Origin: a virus
IMG/VR virus record: IMGVR_UViG_3300033143_001371
Coordinates: 1 to 52,365 of that record
DNA: 52,365 nt
Direction: 5' to 3' (one strand)
Of the stretch, positions 20,844-28,535 are shown piece after piece (position 1 is the stretch's first letter; each line of letters begins with the position of its first letter). The notes beneath the pieces were generated by a model. That model worked only from the letters and a program-made list of their open reading frames with translations. It made no database searches and had not been told where the DNA came from. Position numbers and translations under genes: made by a program.

Positions 20844-21086
20844 TCAGTCTTTTTGGTTGTTGCCATAGTTCATGGTGATATTAACACCATCGGAGTCAAC
20901 AAGTCTCCGTTCATACTTGGTTGTTATGTCGTGAATTTGTTGAATAGCAAAGGACATACCTACAGCATCAAATTCACATACTTCATTTTTAATAAACTGT
21001 TGTTCGCTCAGCATCTGTCTTTCAAGAGATTGTAAACGTTTAACAGTTTGTCGAATTAGAGAATCGGTATTCATATTGTTAATCAT
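20844..21086 (-). CDS. Hypothetical helical protein, 80 aa
   Basis: GGAGGT precedes the ATG. The protein is mostly helix (RQTVKRLQSLERQMLSEQQF) and lies between the two NAD salvage genes, so it may be linked to them, but no domain is recognised. The hairpin AAGAC/GTCTT near its 3' end could act as a weak terminator or attenuator before nadV. Confidence 0.66.
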   Translation of the reverse strand: MINNMNTDSLIRQTVKRLQSLERQMLSEQQFIKNEVCEFDAVGMSFAIQQIHDITTKYERRLVDSDGVNITMNYGNNQKD

Positions 21087-21087
21087 A

Positions 21088-22086
21088 TCAGATACCTCCA
21101 GTCATTTTAATAATAATATCAGCATGGTCTTCGTATAGACGATTACGCATATTGAATACATCGTTCAATGGAGTCCACTTTGCCTTTTCTGCATCATCAG
21201 AACCAACAACCTTTGGAAGTTTTCCCGGCGGCAGTTCAATGAGATAAGCAGTTGTAATTGTACGACCTCTAAGTGAACGTTCAGGAGAATCAAACACTTG
21301 AGAAAACCTAATGTGTCCCTCAAGAACAGGTACAGGTACCTTGATCTTTGTTTCTTCTCTAAGTTCACGAATCATAGAATCTTGTAGTGTCTCATCCTGA
21401 TTAACGAATCCGCCAGGAAGTGCCCATAGGCCTTTGCCGGGATTCGCCTTGCGTTTAACAAGTAGAATGTGACCCGATTGAATGACAACAGCATCGGTAG
21501 TAACGAATGTAGGTGCGTATGGTGCTTTAGACCAAGCTGACTTGTAAGACTGTATGAATTGTTGTTCTTCGCACAGATTTTTGTAGTCGTCTGTATCTTT
21601 GAATTTCTTTAGGAAAGAACGAACAGCACTTGGCAGTACGACAGAGATTGTACCGAATTCAAAATACTCGGTACGAATAGAGGTGGAATTCAGGTCATCT
21701 ACATTTGGAAACTCATCTGTTGCCATTTCTGGAAACATATCAAGGTAGAATGAACTTTCATCTTTGTGGTGTCCAACAAGAACAACTTTACCGGTAGTAT
21801 TCGTATCGATAACTTTACGAACGGCCGTCAGCCATTGTTGAATGTTGTATGAACGGTCTTCGATACCACGATAGGTGATACTTGGACGTTGAACAGACCC
21901 ATCGAGCATCATAACTCGTTCGGCGTATGTGAAAGGATTTTTGAATGTACGCGGTTGGTTTGTTGAACCAATAAGGACTAAAACCTCATCAGCAACTTCA
22001 CTTGCGTATTTGATTAGTTCGGCGTGTGCTTTGTGCGGTATCTGAAATCTACCGATCACCACAGCGGTGTTAAATTTTTTGTTCAT
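21088..22086 (-). CDS. nadM: Bifunctional NMN adenylyltransferase / Nudix hydrolase
   Basis: 332 aa. The N-terminal NadM domain has GRFQIPHKAH (residues 12-21, the nucleotidyl-transfer HxGH-type motif) and makes NAD+ from NMN and ATP. The C-terminal half is a Nudix domain with a full box (GGFVNQDETLQDSMIREL, then REETKI), which in such fusions hydrolyses ADP-ribose. Together with nadV it gives the route Nam to NMN to NAD+. The fusion is known from cyanobacteria and T4-like phages such as KVP40. A late promoter and 5' hairpin precede it. Confidence 0.95.
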   Translation of the reverse strand: MNKKFNTAVVIGRFQIPHKAHAELIKYASEVADEVLVLIGSTNQPRTFKNPFTYAERVMMLDGSVQRPSITYRGIEDRSYNIQQWLTAVRKVIDTNTTGKVVLVGHHKDESSFYLDMFPEMATDEFPNVDDLNSTSIRTEYFEFGTISVVLPSAVRSFLKKFKDTDDYKNLCEEQQFIQSYKSAWSKAPYAPTFVTTDAVVIQSGHILLVKRKANPGKGLWALPGGFVNQDETLQDSMIRELREETKIKVPVPVLEGHIRFSQVFDSPERSLRGRTITTAYLIELPPGKLPKVVGSDDAEKAKWTPLNDVFNMRNRLYEDHADIIIKMTGGI

Positions 22087-22140
22087 TGGAAACCCTCCGT
22101 GAACGTGTTTGTGGTTGGGAAAGTCTATCTTTCCTAACTC

Positions 22141-22148
22141 TATTTATA
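22141..22148 (-). promoter_or_regulatory. Late promoter with 5' hairpin, upstream of nadM
   Basis: TATAAATAGAGT on the minus strand; the transcript then folds GGAAAG/CTTTCC (22118-22134) about 5 nt from the expected start. This places the NAD module under late as well as possible read-through early control. Confidence 0.65.
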
Positions 22149-22184
22149 GATCTTAGACTAAATGGCCTGGAATGTCAAGACATT

Positions 22185-22505
22185 TTAGTAAGTGCGACCA
22201 TGGCGTGGTCTATCGGGGTCGTACATGCGATATTTCCAGTTCTTTCGAATCATTGGAGGTTCGGAATTGTCTGGTCTGCACACCCAACGACCTCTATCAC
22301 AATCATAACCAGCATAACCGGTATATCTTCGTGTTAGATGGAAGTGCGAATTTTCGTGACGATATGTTGAAAATAGACAACCATATGTCTCATCGAAGAT
22401 TCTCCAGTACCATAACTTACGTTTGAACTTCTTATGTGTGCGAACCCTCTTTGTTCTAGGTCCGTCATTACGCCAGTTATTGTTTGGTCTTGGACTGTTG
22501 TTCAT
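22185..22505 (-). CDS. Basic hypothetical protein, 106 aa
   Basis: The start MNNSPRPNNN was chosen because GGTGGAAAG precedes it; longer in-frame versions would overlap the upstream gene more. It is Arg/Lys/Tyr/Trp-rich (KRVRTHKKFKRKLWYWRI), which suggests nucleic-acid binding. It resembles in composition the 22876-23169 protein. Confidence 0.62.
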   Translation of the reverse strand: MNNSPRPNNNWRNDGPRTKRVRTHKKFKRKLWYWRIFDETYGCLFSTYRHENSHFHLTRRYTGYAGYDCDRGRWVCRPDNSEPPMIRKNWKYRMYDPDRPRHGRTY

Positions 22506-22629
22506 CTTTCCACCCATCATATAGATATTCAAAAAGTTGTTTCGGCGAGAAACAAGGTTTATCAACATCTTCAACAAAGATGTTACCAGACTCATCGAGT
22601 TCAAATTTTAAATTATCAAACCAATTCAT
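22477..22629 (-). CDS. Small acidic protein, 50 aa
   Basis: The ORF starts MNWFDNLKFELDESGN and ends at TAA 22477-22479, overlapping the next gene by 29 nt. Its acidic, aromatic composition and its position right after the FmdB-like gene support it as coding. Function unknown. Confidence 0.62.
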   Translation of the reverse strand: MNWFDNLKFELDESGNIFVEDVDKPCFSPKQLFEYLYDGWKDEQQSKTKQ

Positions 22630-22630
22630 A

Positions 22631-22864
22631 TTAATCGCCAGACTTCTTTGTTCCAAAACGGCGGCGTTTAGACAACATCGAATTTGTCAACGGAACACTT
22701 GTACCATCTTTGAAGATTGATACAGGCGCGCCGTCAATGAATCTTTCCATAGGATGTGTACACTCAGTACACAATAGTTCATCATCAGCTTCATCATATT
22801 TCCGAATGGACTCGGTTGTATGGTCACATTCTTCATTTGTACAGCGATAAGCATAAATTGGCAT
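22631..22864 (-). CDS. FmdB-type zinc-ribbon protein, 77 aa
   Basis: MPIYAYRC..EEC near the start and CTEC near residue 39 match the FmdB family of putative regulatory zinc ribbons. GAGGAATATT precedes the ATG. The C-terminus is basic. The role in phages is unknown. Confidence 0.78.
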   Translation of the reverse strand: MPIYAYRCTNEECDHTTESIRKYDEADDELLCTECTHPMERFIDGAPVSIFKDGTSVPLTNSMLSKRRRFGTKKSGD

Positions 22865-22875
22865 AATATTCCTCA

Positions 22876-23169
22876 TTACCAGTATCCCCAAGAATTGTTG
22901 TCTTTGCAGTTCCACATAGAACATTGTTCGGGGTAGTCTTCAAAGTTAATCGCCTTATAGATTTCGTGACGGTCAACTCTTCTTCTTTTTCTATTTACAG
23001 AATTACGGAACCCTTTTGGAAGATTGTAACTGAACCACTTATCAGATCTCGTCTTATAACGGTATCTTCTTTCGTTTAGTTCTGTTTCGTCATCCCAAAG
23101 ACCAGCATCGAACCAATATGAATAATATGATTCAAACGTTTCCGCACGTTTACGGTATGTACGCGACAT
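22876..23169 (-). CDS. Basic, aromatic hypothetical protein, 97 aa
   Basis: AAAGGAGTAAATCT precedes the ATG. It is rich in Arg, Tyr and Trp (NRKRRRVDRHEIYKA; SYYSYWFDAGLW). Together with the 22185-22505 gene it forms a pair of similar composition, perhaps nucleic-acid binding. Not recognised. Confidence 0.66.
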   Translation of the reverse strand: MSRTYRKRAETFESYYSYWFDAGLWDDETELNERRYRYKTRSDKWFSYNLPKGFRNSVNRKRRRVDRHEIYKAINFEDYPEQCSMWNCKDNNSWGYW

Positions 23170-23327
23170 AGATTTACTCCTTTGTAGTTATCTAATGTTG
23201 CATAATACTATCTCCTATTCTGTTGTTGTAGCGCTGCCATGATGAAAGTCACGACCCCTATAGAGGTCTTAGTCTTGCGACTCGGAGTAAAGGTCCTTTG
23301 TCTCTAACATCTCAGCTATTTCTAATT

Positions 23328-23405
23328 TGGTGCCCGGTATCGGATTCGAACCGCTGTCATCTGTCTTTAAAAGACAGCTGGAAAAGCAGGAATTCCTAAC
23401 AAGGC
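23328..23405 (-). tRNA. tRNA with anticodon UUA (possible ochre suppressor)
   Basis: On the minus strand the anticodon stem CTGTC/GACAG encloses TTTTAAA, which puts UUA at positions 34-36; this reads UAA, and UAG by wobble. The T loop is canonical TTCGAAT, CCA is encoded and A73 is present. Weak points: one mismatch in the acceptor (GCCTTGT/ACCGGGC), one in the T stem, and no GG in the D loop. The 3' flank and acceptor strand nearly match those of tRNA-Thr next door, which suggests a tandem duplication. It could be a decaying copy. Confidence 0.7.
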
Positions 23406-23417
23406 GTATTTCTAATT

Positions 23418-23491
23418 TGGTGCCCAGTGGAAGAATCGAACTTCCGACAAATGCTTACAAGGCAATTGTTATACCACTTAACTAACCGGGC
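23418..23491 (-). tRNA. trnT: tRNA-Thr(UGU)
   Basis: Acceptor GCCCGGT/ACTGGGC, D arm GTTA/TAAC with a GG loop, anticodon stem ATTGC/GCATT with loop CTTGTAA (UGU), T arm GGAAG/CTTCC with TTCGATT, and encoded CCA. Confidence 0.95.
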
Positions 23492-23497
23492 ATATTT

Positions 23498-23710
23498 CTA
23501 AAACTTTTTCAAAATCTTTGATGGGTCAGCCTTATTCAGTTTGACCTCTTTCTCTTTCTTACCTTTTTCATCTATAACGTAACCGAACTCATCAAACAAA
23601 ACAGATACATTGCCTTTGGTGTATCTTGCGCCGGTGTTGAAAACAGAAACTTTCCAACCTTTTACATCAGGCCATTTTGCTTCTGTTAATAAATCTTTTA
23701 TTGTTTTCAT
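23498..23710 (-). CDS. Putative packaged internal head protein, 70 aa
   Basis: It starts MKTIKDLLTEAKW, the same capsid-targeting-like motif as in the 15.1-17.6 kb block, here as a lone member next to tRNAs. It resembles the second module of the 15114-15614 protein (WKVSVFNTGARYTKGNVSVL; FDEFGYVIDEKGK). An exact late promoter lies 32 nt upstream. Confidence 0.7.
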   Translation of the reverse strand: MKTIKDLLTEAKWPDVKGWKVSVFNTGARYTKGNVSVLFDEFGYVIDEKGKKEKEVKLNKADPSKILKKF

Positions 23711-23741
23711 CGGTATACCTAGTATCGTTTAAGTGTGATAC

Positions 23742-23749
23742 TATTTATA
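23742..23749 (-). promoter_or_regulatory. Late promoter TATAAATA
   Basis: Exact octamer upstream of the lone packaged-protein-like gene, which supports late synthesis of that family. Confidence 0.7.
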
Positions 23750-24041
23750 GTTCTGTCCTAGGACATGGCACCGCGCGAGAGATGATACCCTCTTTATCTC
23801 CTTTAGAGTCATATACCTCTTTTGATACCTCTAAGAAATACTTTTTACCGATAGGCTTAACAAAGTATGATGTCTTTTTCTTTGATTCTTTCATTTTGTG
23901 TTCCTTATATAATCTTCTTATCTCTTTACAATCTAAACCCGGAAGTAGTCCAAATACACATACCGCAAGCCATGCCACAAGAACATAAAAAGCGGCAAAT
24001 GCAATTACTGTTACGAGAGCTACTATTAAAAATTCAATCAT
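23745..24041 (-). CDS. Single-pass membrane protein, 98 aa
   Basis: A long hydrophobic N-terminal segment (about residues 3-37, possibly two short passes) is followed by a basic tail with lysine clusters (KEHKMKESKKKT). AAGGA precedes the ATG. Function unknown. Confidence 0.7.
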   Translation of the reverse strand: MIEFLIVALVTVIAFAAFYVLVAWLAVCVFGLLPGLDCKEIRRLYKEHKMKESKKKTSYFVKPIGKKYFLEVSKEVYDSKGDKEGIISRAVPCPRTEL

Positions 24042-24265
24042 TTCATATTCCTTACATCATAAAGCGCTGCTTCTATACGAGCTCGCATTTCTTCGCTTGG
24101 ATTAACACCGTTTAACGTTGCCATATATGGAATATCATCCTTTATATCGTATAACAATTCAGACATTCTCTTATTATGGTCAACTACGCGCTGGTGATTT
24201 TCCATTAATTGGTATACAAGTTGGTCACGTTTAAAGAAATTTACAAACTTAATAAATCGCATCAT
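24038..24265 (-). CDS. Hypothetical helical protein, 75 aa
   Basis: A charged, mostly helical protein (QLVYQLMENHQRVVDHNKRM) that overlaps both neighbours by 4 nt. Not recognised. Confidence 0.68.
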   Translation of the reverse strand: MMRFIKFVNFFKRDQLVYQLMENHQRVVDHNKRMSELLYDIKDDIPYMATLNGVNPSEEMRARIEAALYDVRNMK

Positions 24266-24705
24266 TCTCTCACATATAAATCTTGTAATTGTTTGGTAAC
24301 CATATCACCATAGGTCTCAATAGTCAACATATTGTTCATATTCCATCCGACCATAGAACCAAAGTCTTTTCCATACTCAACATAATTGCTGCGGTCCATC
24401 GGTTCCATTAATCTGGCATTTTCGTTATCATATCCCCTTAGAGGTACAACAACGAATAACAGAATATCAACATTCAAACATTTATTCAATTGATTCTGTT
24501 TAACAGTCAAAAGATTCTTCGTGTAGTATGGTACTTGAGTCTTCACCTCAACGTTGGTGACACCATTAATAATCAAGTCTTTCTGACTATCGTACATATC
24601 CTCAGAGAACATCACACCGGCGCCTTGACCATTATAGTAGTTGGCAACCAGACGTTCGCCTAGATTTCCCATACATTGATTCTTGTACATCGTTTCCCAA
24701 TTCAT
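24262..24705 (-). CDS. Putative PD-(D/E)XK-type nuclease, 147 aa
   Basis: The segment GNLGERLVANYY, followed by D near 34, DLII and VEVKTQ near 55-60, has the E...D...ExK spacing of PD-(D/E)XK nucleases (compare holliday-junction and restriction folds). The start MNWETMYK overlaps the upstream stop (ATGA) with GGGA before it. Fold assignment is tentative. Confidence 0.6.
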   Translation of the reverse strand: MNWETMYKNQCMGNLGERLVANYYNGQGAGVMFSEDMYDSQKDLIINGVTNVEVKTQVPYYTKNLLTVKQNQLNKCLNVDILLFVVVPLRGYDNENARLMEPMDRSNYVEYGKDFGSMVGWNMNNMLTIETYGDMVTKQLQDLYVRE

Positions 24706-25007
24706 TTTGTTTCCCATCCTAGTAGAATGGTAAGAAGTTTGTCTTGGGTATCATGAAATCCTGCTGGCCAATGGTCAAGTTTGCCGCGGCTATCGACAGG
24801 AAGTTCTTCTCCTCGGAATTTGATAACAATATCTTCACTAGATACTTTTCCCTGTTTCACCGCAGCACGAAAAGCATCAATGATAAGTCCGGTAGAGGTG
24901 ACAATATTACAAGAACCATCCTCAATCCAGTCGTCAACAATCTTTACAACCATACCATCAGCAAAAGAGTCACCAATGGTGGCGTTATAATCTATAATAT
25001 ACTTCAT
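24702..25007 (-). CDS. Hypothetical protein, 101 aa
   Basis: A mixed alpha/beta protein whose C-terminus (PVDSRGKLDHWPAGFHDTQD) loosely recalls a segment in some large SMC/RecF-like ATPases, but no ATPase motif is present. GAGG precedes the ATG. Function unknown. Confidence 0.66.
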   Translation of the reverse strand: MKYIIDYNATIGDSFADGMVVKIVDDWIEDGSCNIVTSTGLIIDAFRAAVKQGKVSSEDIVIKFRGEELPVDSRGKLDHWPAGFHDTQDKLLTILLGWETK

Positions 25008-25023
25008 TTTAAATACCTCAATA

Positions 25024-25458
25024 TTACTTTTCGTTCAGCGGCCGGCCGACTTGTTTAAATCCTATGTCACCTTTTGCAGCGCGTTCAGCTTTCATGAACT
25101 TATTCATTTCTGTACTATGGACACTCCATACTTTATTTTTAAGCACCATTGGAATAGCATTTACTTCTGATGAATATTTACTAGTAAACTCTTCGTCATC
25201 GCTAACAGAACTGTATTCAATCCAGTAAGCATTAGTGTCAAATGTTCCTGTATCCAAGTAGTGTTGAAAATGGTTAAGCCATTTTTCTATTTCAAAATGA
25301 CATCGGTACATCTCTACACCGAATAGTTTATCCCCTTTGATGTACTTGATTATTGTTTTGGACTTGTCATGAAAGAAGAATATTTTTGTTTCATTAAATC
25401 CGTTGAGTAACTTTACCCACACTTTTTCAAAAGCTTTAGGTCCATAATCCTTATTCAT
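25024..25458 (-). CDS. Hypothetical protein, 144 aa
   Basis: AAGGA precedes the ATG. It is an aromatic, mixed-fold protein with Lys-rich ends and no recognised motif. An 18-codon ORF (25468-25524) lies between it and the upstream gene. Confidence 0.68.
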   Translation of the reverse strand: MNKDYGPKAFEKVWVKLLNGFNETKIFFFHDKSKTIIKYIKGDKLFGVEMYRCHFEIEKWLNHFQHYLDTGTFDTNAYWIEYSSVSDDEEFTSKYSSEVNAIPMVLKNKVWSVHSTEMNKFMKAERAAKGDIGFKQVGRPLNEK

Positions 25459-25523
25459 TATAAATCCTTATACCATTCTGTAATCATTTTTACCGGTAGC
25501 AGGAATTGTTTGTTTGATAAACA

Positions 25524-25775
25524 TTATTTTTCTTCTACCTTAATGTTAGATTTTATAAGTGCCTTGTAAACAGATTTAGCAACTAAACCTTGATACATAT
25601 CAGTGTGTCTTCCGCAGGCAGATTTTATTGTAAGAAATTCATTATCATATGTAATGAATGTTGGTTCGGTGTAATACTTTCCTATTACAATACCAAATAC
25701 GTACCATACATCATTCTTGTGTGCGACATAAAACCACAAGGCAATTAGTCCAATTATGTGTAAGAGTAAAATCAT
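25524..25775 (-). CDS. Membrane-anchored hypothetical protein, 83 aa
   Basis: One N-terminal hydrophobic segment (residues 1-18) and perhaps a second (24-33), then a soluble Lys-rich tail. The start overlaps the kinase gene stop. Function unknown. Confidence 0.66.
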   Translation of the reverse strand: MILLLHIIGLIALWFYVAHKNDVWYVFGIVIGKYYTEPTFITYDNEFLTIKSACGRHTDMYQGLVAKSVYKALIKSNIKVEEK

Positions 25776-26170
25776 AGCTGTACCGAAAATCTATCACGCA
25801 TCTTTTCCATTGTCTCATCAGGTACGCCGTGTACAGATTTGCATCCGTGGCGATTCTCAACAATCATTGTAGTTACACGATAACCAAACTCTTCAGCAAA
25901 TTTAAGATAAGGTTTCATTTCCTTATCGGTAGTGAATGTGTTATGAATCACAATATTCTTAATACCAACAAACATAGCGTTCTTGCATCGAACCTGACAA
26001 TCTTGGTGAGCGTGATGCAATAGGCTAGCGTCAAACTCATATACACCATCACGGTAGAAGAAGTCATCAGCGGCCATTGCTGCAACGTCACGTAGAGCTG
26101 CTAGAGTTTCTGCCAAGGTGGTCTTTCCTGAACCAGGAAGACCACGAATCATATATAAATTTTTATCCAT
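25772..26170 (-). CDS. PNK-like P-loop kinase (AAA_33)
   Basis: 132 aa with Walker A GLPGSGKTT (residues 10-18), the DD of AADDFF near 35, and the downstream pattern HNTFT, KPYLKFA, GYRV and HGCKSVHGVP typical of small polynucleotide/nucleotide kinases found in phages. It may phosphorylate nucleotides or nucleic-acid ends, for example in RNA repair; the substrate is not shown. Confidence 0.82.
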   Translation of the reverse strand: MDKNLYMIRGLPGSGKTTLAETLAALRDVAAMAADDFFYRDGVYEFDASLLHHAHQDCQVRCKNAMFVGIKNIVIHNTFTTDKEMKPYLKFAEEFGYRVTTMIVENRHGCKSVHGVPDETMEKMRDRFSVQL

Positions 26171-26354
26171 TTTTCTCGGATTCCTCTTTCATCATGTTCA
26201 TGAGATTTCCCATGACTGTACCGAATACATCATCTTTATCATCTGGGTCGGTGACACCATCAAAGATCTTTTCTTTTAGTTGCTCTTGTTCTTCGATATG
26301 TTGATTGACTTCATCCATATCAATGTCAATAGAAACACCAACTGAATTAGGCAT
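26163..26354 (-). CDS. Hypothetical acidic protein, 63 aa
   Basis: The start MPNSVGVSIDID overlaps the upstream stop, with GGTGG nearby. It is an acidic helix (EVNQHIEEQEQLKEKI) with a Met-rich end. Function unknown. Confidence 0.64.
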   Translation of the reverse strand: MPNSVGVSIDIDMDEVNQHIEEQEQLKEKIFDGVTDPDDKDDVFGTVMGNLMNMMKEESEKNG

Positions 26355-26610
26355 AGTAACGTTCACCACCATCATTCTCATAACCATCAACAAACTCAGG
26401 ATAAGCAAAGTACAGATTGTAGGCAGAAAAACCACAACGTTCCTCAGAAACGAGCAAACCTTCGCCCCACATCAACTGTTTCCATTCAGGAACAGTGGCC
26501 GAAGAAACGTTCTCGACCAATGAGTAATCTTTTACTCGGTCTTTTTGAATCTCATAGAGATCCTCATAGAACTCACGGATATCGGAAGCTTGTAAATTAA
26601 TTTCAGACAT
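26347..26610 (-). CDS. Hypothetical protein, 87 aa
   Basis: AAAGG precedes the ATG (MSEINLQ). Acidic and aromatic with a C-terminal FVDGYENDGGERYYA. Not recognised. Confidence 0.66.
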   Translation of the reverse strand: MSEINLQASDIREFYEDLYEIQKDRVKDYSLVENVSSATVPEWKQLMWGEGLLVSEERCGFSAYNLYFAYPEFVDGYENDGGERYYA

Positions 26611-26611
26611 T

Positions 26612-26707
26612 TTATTGACCTTTAATTTTATCAAAAAGAGAAGTACCACATACATCTTTAAATAAGACGATGGTCGCAATTAAAACCACAAATATAACTG
26701 TATTCAT
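26612..26707 (-). CDS. Mini membrane protein, 31 aa
   Basis: The ORF starts MNTVIFVVLIATIVLF, a single transmembrane helix, with a short basic tail. Its ATG overlaps the upstream stop (TAATG) with GAGG 7 nt before it, and it ends 2 nt before the next gene. Spacing and hydrophobic bias support a real small protein. Confidence 0.62.
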   Translation of the reverse strand: MNTVIFVVLIATIVLFKDVCGTSLFDKIKGQ

Positions 26708-27249
26708 TATGATGCCTCTTTAGGAGTATATTCATCAACTTTCTTGGAGTAGAATTCAATATATTCAGAATAATCTTTATAAGGTTGAGAATCAACATCG
26801 TAGTTTTCTCGCGCTTCGGTAAAGTATCTAACAGAGTGACGCAGTTCAGGAAGAAAAACAGAACCCTCAAGGATGCCATGATCTTTAGCAATAACATTAG
26901 AATCAAGTACAAAATAATTCCATTGGCCATCAATATAAAGATAGGCGAACTCACAACCATTATTCTTTACAGCACGTTCCAAGAAGTCACCTTCGGTCTT
27001 GAAATACTCTGCTGAATCAGAATTCGCGTGTTGGTCTTTAGGGGAACCAAGTTCCTTCAACGACTCAACGATTCCAGAGAAATAACCGTGTGACGCTAAG
27101 GCATATGCCTGATCACCGTTCCAGTTCTCTAGGAGAGTCATTCCAACGCCTGATAGATATCCGTCATAGTGACAGTAAGAACCAACGATTTCGTCAGAAC
27201 CAACCACTTCCTTGTCGTATTTCGCGCCGATGTAACATGAAGTACCCAT
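26707..27249 (-). CDS. Conserved phage protein, 180 aa
   Basis: It begins MGTSCYIGAKYDKEV and continues GSYCHYDGYLSGVG, related in style to the family that starts MGTRNL (see 27907-28476) in which HYDGY/QWDGYP motifs recur. Function unknown; these proteins are widespread in phage early regions. Confidence 0.72.
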   Translation of the reverse strand: MGTSCYIGAKYDKEVVGSDEIVGSYCHYDGYLSGVGMTLLENWNGDQAYALASHGYFSGIVESLKELGSPKDQHANSDSAEYFKTEGDFLERAVKNNGCEFAYLYIDGQWNYFVLDSNVIAKDHGILEGSVFLPELRHSVRYFTEARENYDVDSQPYKDYSEYIEFYSKKVDEYTPKEAS

Positions 27250-27251
27250 GA

Positions 27252-27380
27252 TTATTCGTCCTCCGAGATAGTAACTACACCACCATACGCAAGGGAATAC
27301 TCACCCTGCAAGTACATAGCATCAGTAAAATCATCGGTTTCATCGATAACTTCATCGTTCCAAACAAGTAAATAAGTCAT
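27252..27380 (-). CDS. Small acidic protein, 42 aa
   Basis: The ORF starts MTYLLVWNDEVIDETDD and ends in ISEDE. It is the first gene after the early promoter at 27414-27441 and is preceded by AGAGAGAA. Strongly acidic; function unknown. Confidence 0.68.
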   Translation of the reverse strand: MTYLLVWNDEVIDETDDFTDAMYLQGEYSLAYGGVVTISEDE

Positions 27381-27413
27381 AAATTCTCTCTCAATTCATC
27401 AATTTATGGTACC

Positions 27414-27441
27414 ATTATACAGGTATGGGTACCACCGTCAA
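27414..27441 (-). promoter_or_regulatory. Early sigma70 promoter
   Basis: TTGACG, 16-bp spacer, TATAAT. Upstream cassette type A (about 27450). Confidence 0.85.
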
Positions 27442-27500
27442 GCGTTATCGTAACTTATTGATATGAAAAGATTTTATGGGTGTATAAGCAGGGTTTATTT

Positions 27501-27710
27501 CTAGTCGTTAGATTCATTAAATACAACTCCCCAATACACACCCATTGTAGCGTATACAAGTATTAGGGTGCCGAGGTATTCAAACGTCCAGTAATCAGCA
27601 CCGATATCGTGATACTGTTGGTATATGCTTAATGATATCGCGTTTAAGATGATGCCGACAAAGAGCAAACCAATAAATTTCAATTCTTTCATAATTTTCA
27701 TAATTTTCAT
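27501..27710 (-). CDS. Small membrane protein, 69 aa
   Basis: AGGTAACGTT precedes the ATG (MKIMKIMKEL). Two hydrophobic segments (about 13-28 and 45-63) suggest a two-pass inner-membrane protein. It ends the operon. Function unknown. Confidence 0.7.
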   Translation of the reverse strand: MKIMKIMKELKFIGLLFVGIILNAISLSIYQQYHDIGADYWTFEYLGTLILVYATMGVYWGVVFNESND

Positions 27711-27718
27711 AACGTTAC

Positions 27719-27907
27719 CTAGCAAATTTCTCTATCATCTTCAACCCACTCACAAAAATAGTTAATGTGATCTGGAGCTAACTTGTTGTGTTTTCTCAAC
27801 CATTCATTAGCATCATCTTCATTAGCAAATTTGGTGAAGACTCCATTGAAATTGTGGACGAAACAACAAATGTCCCATCCACTATCATTTCGTTTAACGT
27901 GCCACAT
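27719..27907 (-). CDS. Hypothetical protein, 62 aa
   Basis: Trp/Cys/Asn-rich (GWDICCFVHNFNGVF; EDDANEWLRKHNK), a small alpha/beta domain. Its ATG touches the upstream stop. Not recognised. Confidence 0.66.
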   Translation of the reverse strand: MWHVKRNDSGWDICCFVHNFNGVFTKFANEDDANEWLRKHNKLAPDHINYFCEWVEDDREIC

Positions 27908-28476
27908 TACTCATCTTCTTCTGGCATAAGGTCAGAAAGAAACTGTTCATCTGTCGGTAGACATTCGAGGTCGTATTTCTTGAGTATCTTGATTGGACCA
28001 TATTCATCAGAACCCATGGCGTCATCAGGAATATCTTTGGTTAACCATCGACCTTCTGTGATTACGTCTTCCTTCTTGGTGAAACCTTTATAGACCTCAA
28101 GGGTGTCATTATCAAGATTAATAAGATATGCCCATTCACAAAACAATCCTTCATAAGCGAATTCTAGGTCGAGAACAACATCAATCTTTCCTTCAAACTT
28201 GACAACCATATCAAGAATATCGGCACCACAATCACGATCCAACTGAGGATATCCATCCCGCCAGTCTTTTTCGTGATATTTGTTAATTTGTTCGATTTCG
28301 TCTCCGGTCAGACTATGTACAAGTTTTGATTGGTCTTTGAATGATGACAGGTCTACATTGCGTAGAAATTCAAGTACTTGTACTCCATTACCATCAGGAT
28401 ATCCATCCCACTGGCCATATTGTGAAACTTTTGTTTTTCCATCAACAACCACGATAGTTAGATTTCGTGTACCCAC
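27907..28476 (-). CDS. Conserved phage protein of the MGTRNL family, 189 aa
   Basis: The GTG start preceded by GGAGAGAGAA gives MGTRNLTIVVVDGKTK then QYGQWDGYP, the hallmark of a family found in many tailed phages, typically near the 5' end of early operons. Function is not established. The early promoter 28508-28535 lies just upstream. Confidence 0.8.
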   Translation of the reverse strand: MGTRNLTIVVVDGKTKVSQYGQWDGYPDGNGVQVLEFLRNVDLSSFKDQSKLVHSLTGDEIEQINKYHEKDWRDGYPQLDRDCGADILDMVVKFEGKIDVVLDLEFAYEGLFCEWAYLINLDNDTLEVYKGFTKKEDVITEGRWLTKDIPDDAMGSDEYGPIKILKKYDLECLPTDEQFLSDLMPEEDE

Positions 28477-28507
28477 TTCTCTCTCCAATTCATCAATTTA
28501 TAGTTCC

Positions 28508-28535
28508 ATTATACAGGTGATTGTGGGAGTGTCAA
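28508..28535 (-). promoter_or_regulatory. Early sigma70 promoter
   Basis: TTGACA, 16-bp spacer, TATAAT. Upstream cassette type A (about 28549). Confidence 0.85.

Noticed and set aside
23328-23405. Genome-wide stop-codon reassignment
   Set aside because: Well-identified genes end at TAA or TAG at the expected family length (for example gene 23), so standard decoding holds at least for these genes.
25468-25524. An 18-codon ORF overlapping the preceding stop
   Set aside because: The start overlap (TAATG) is suggestive, but the product is too short to judge and has no clear ribosome site of its own.
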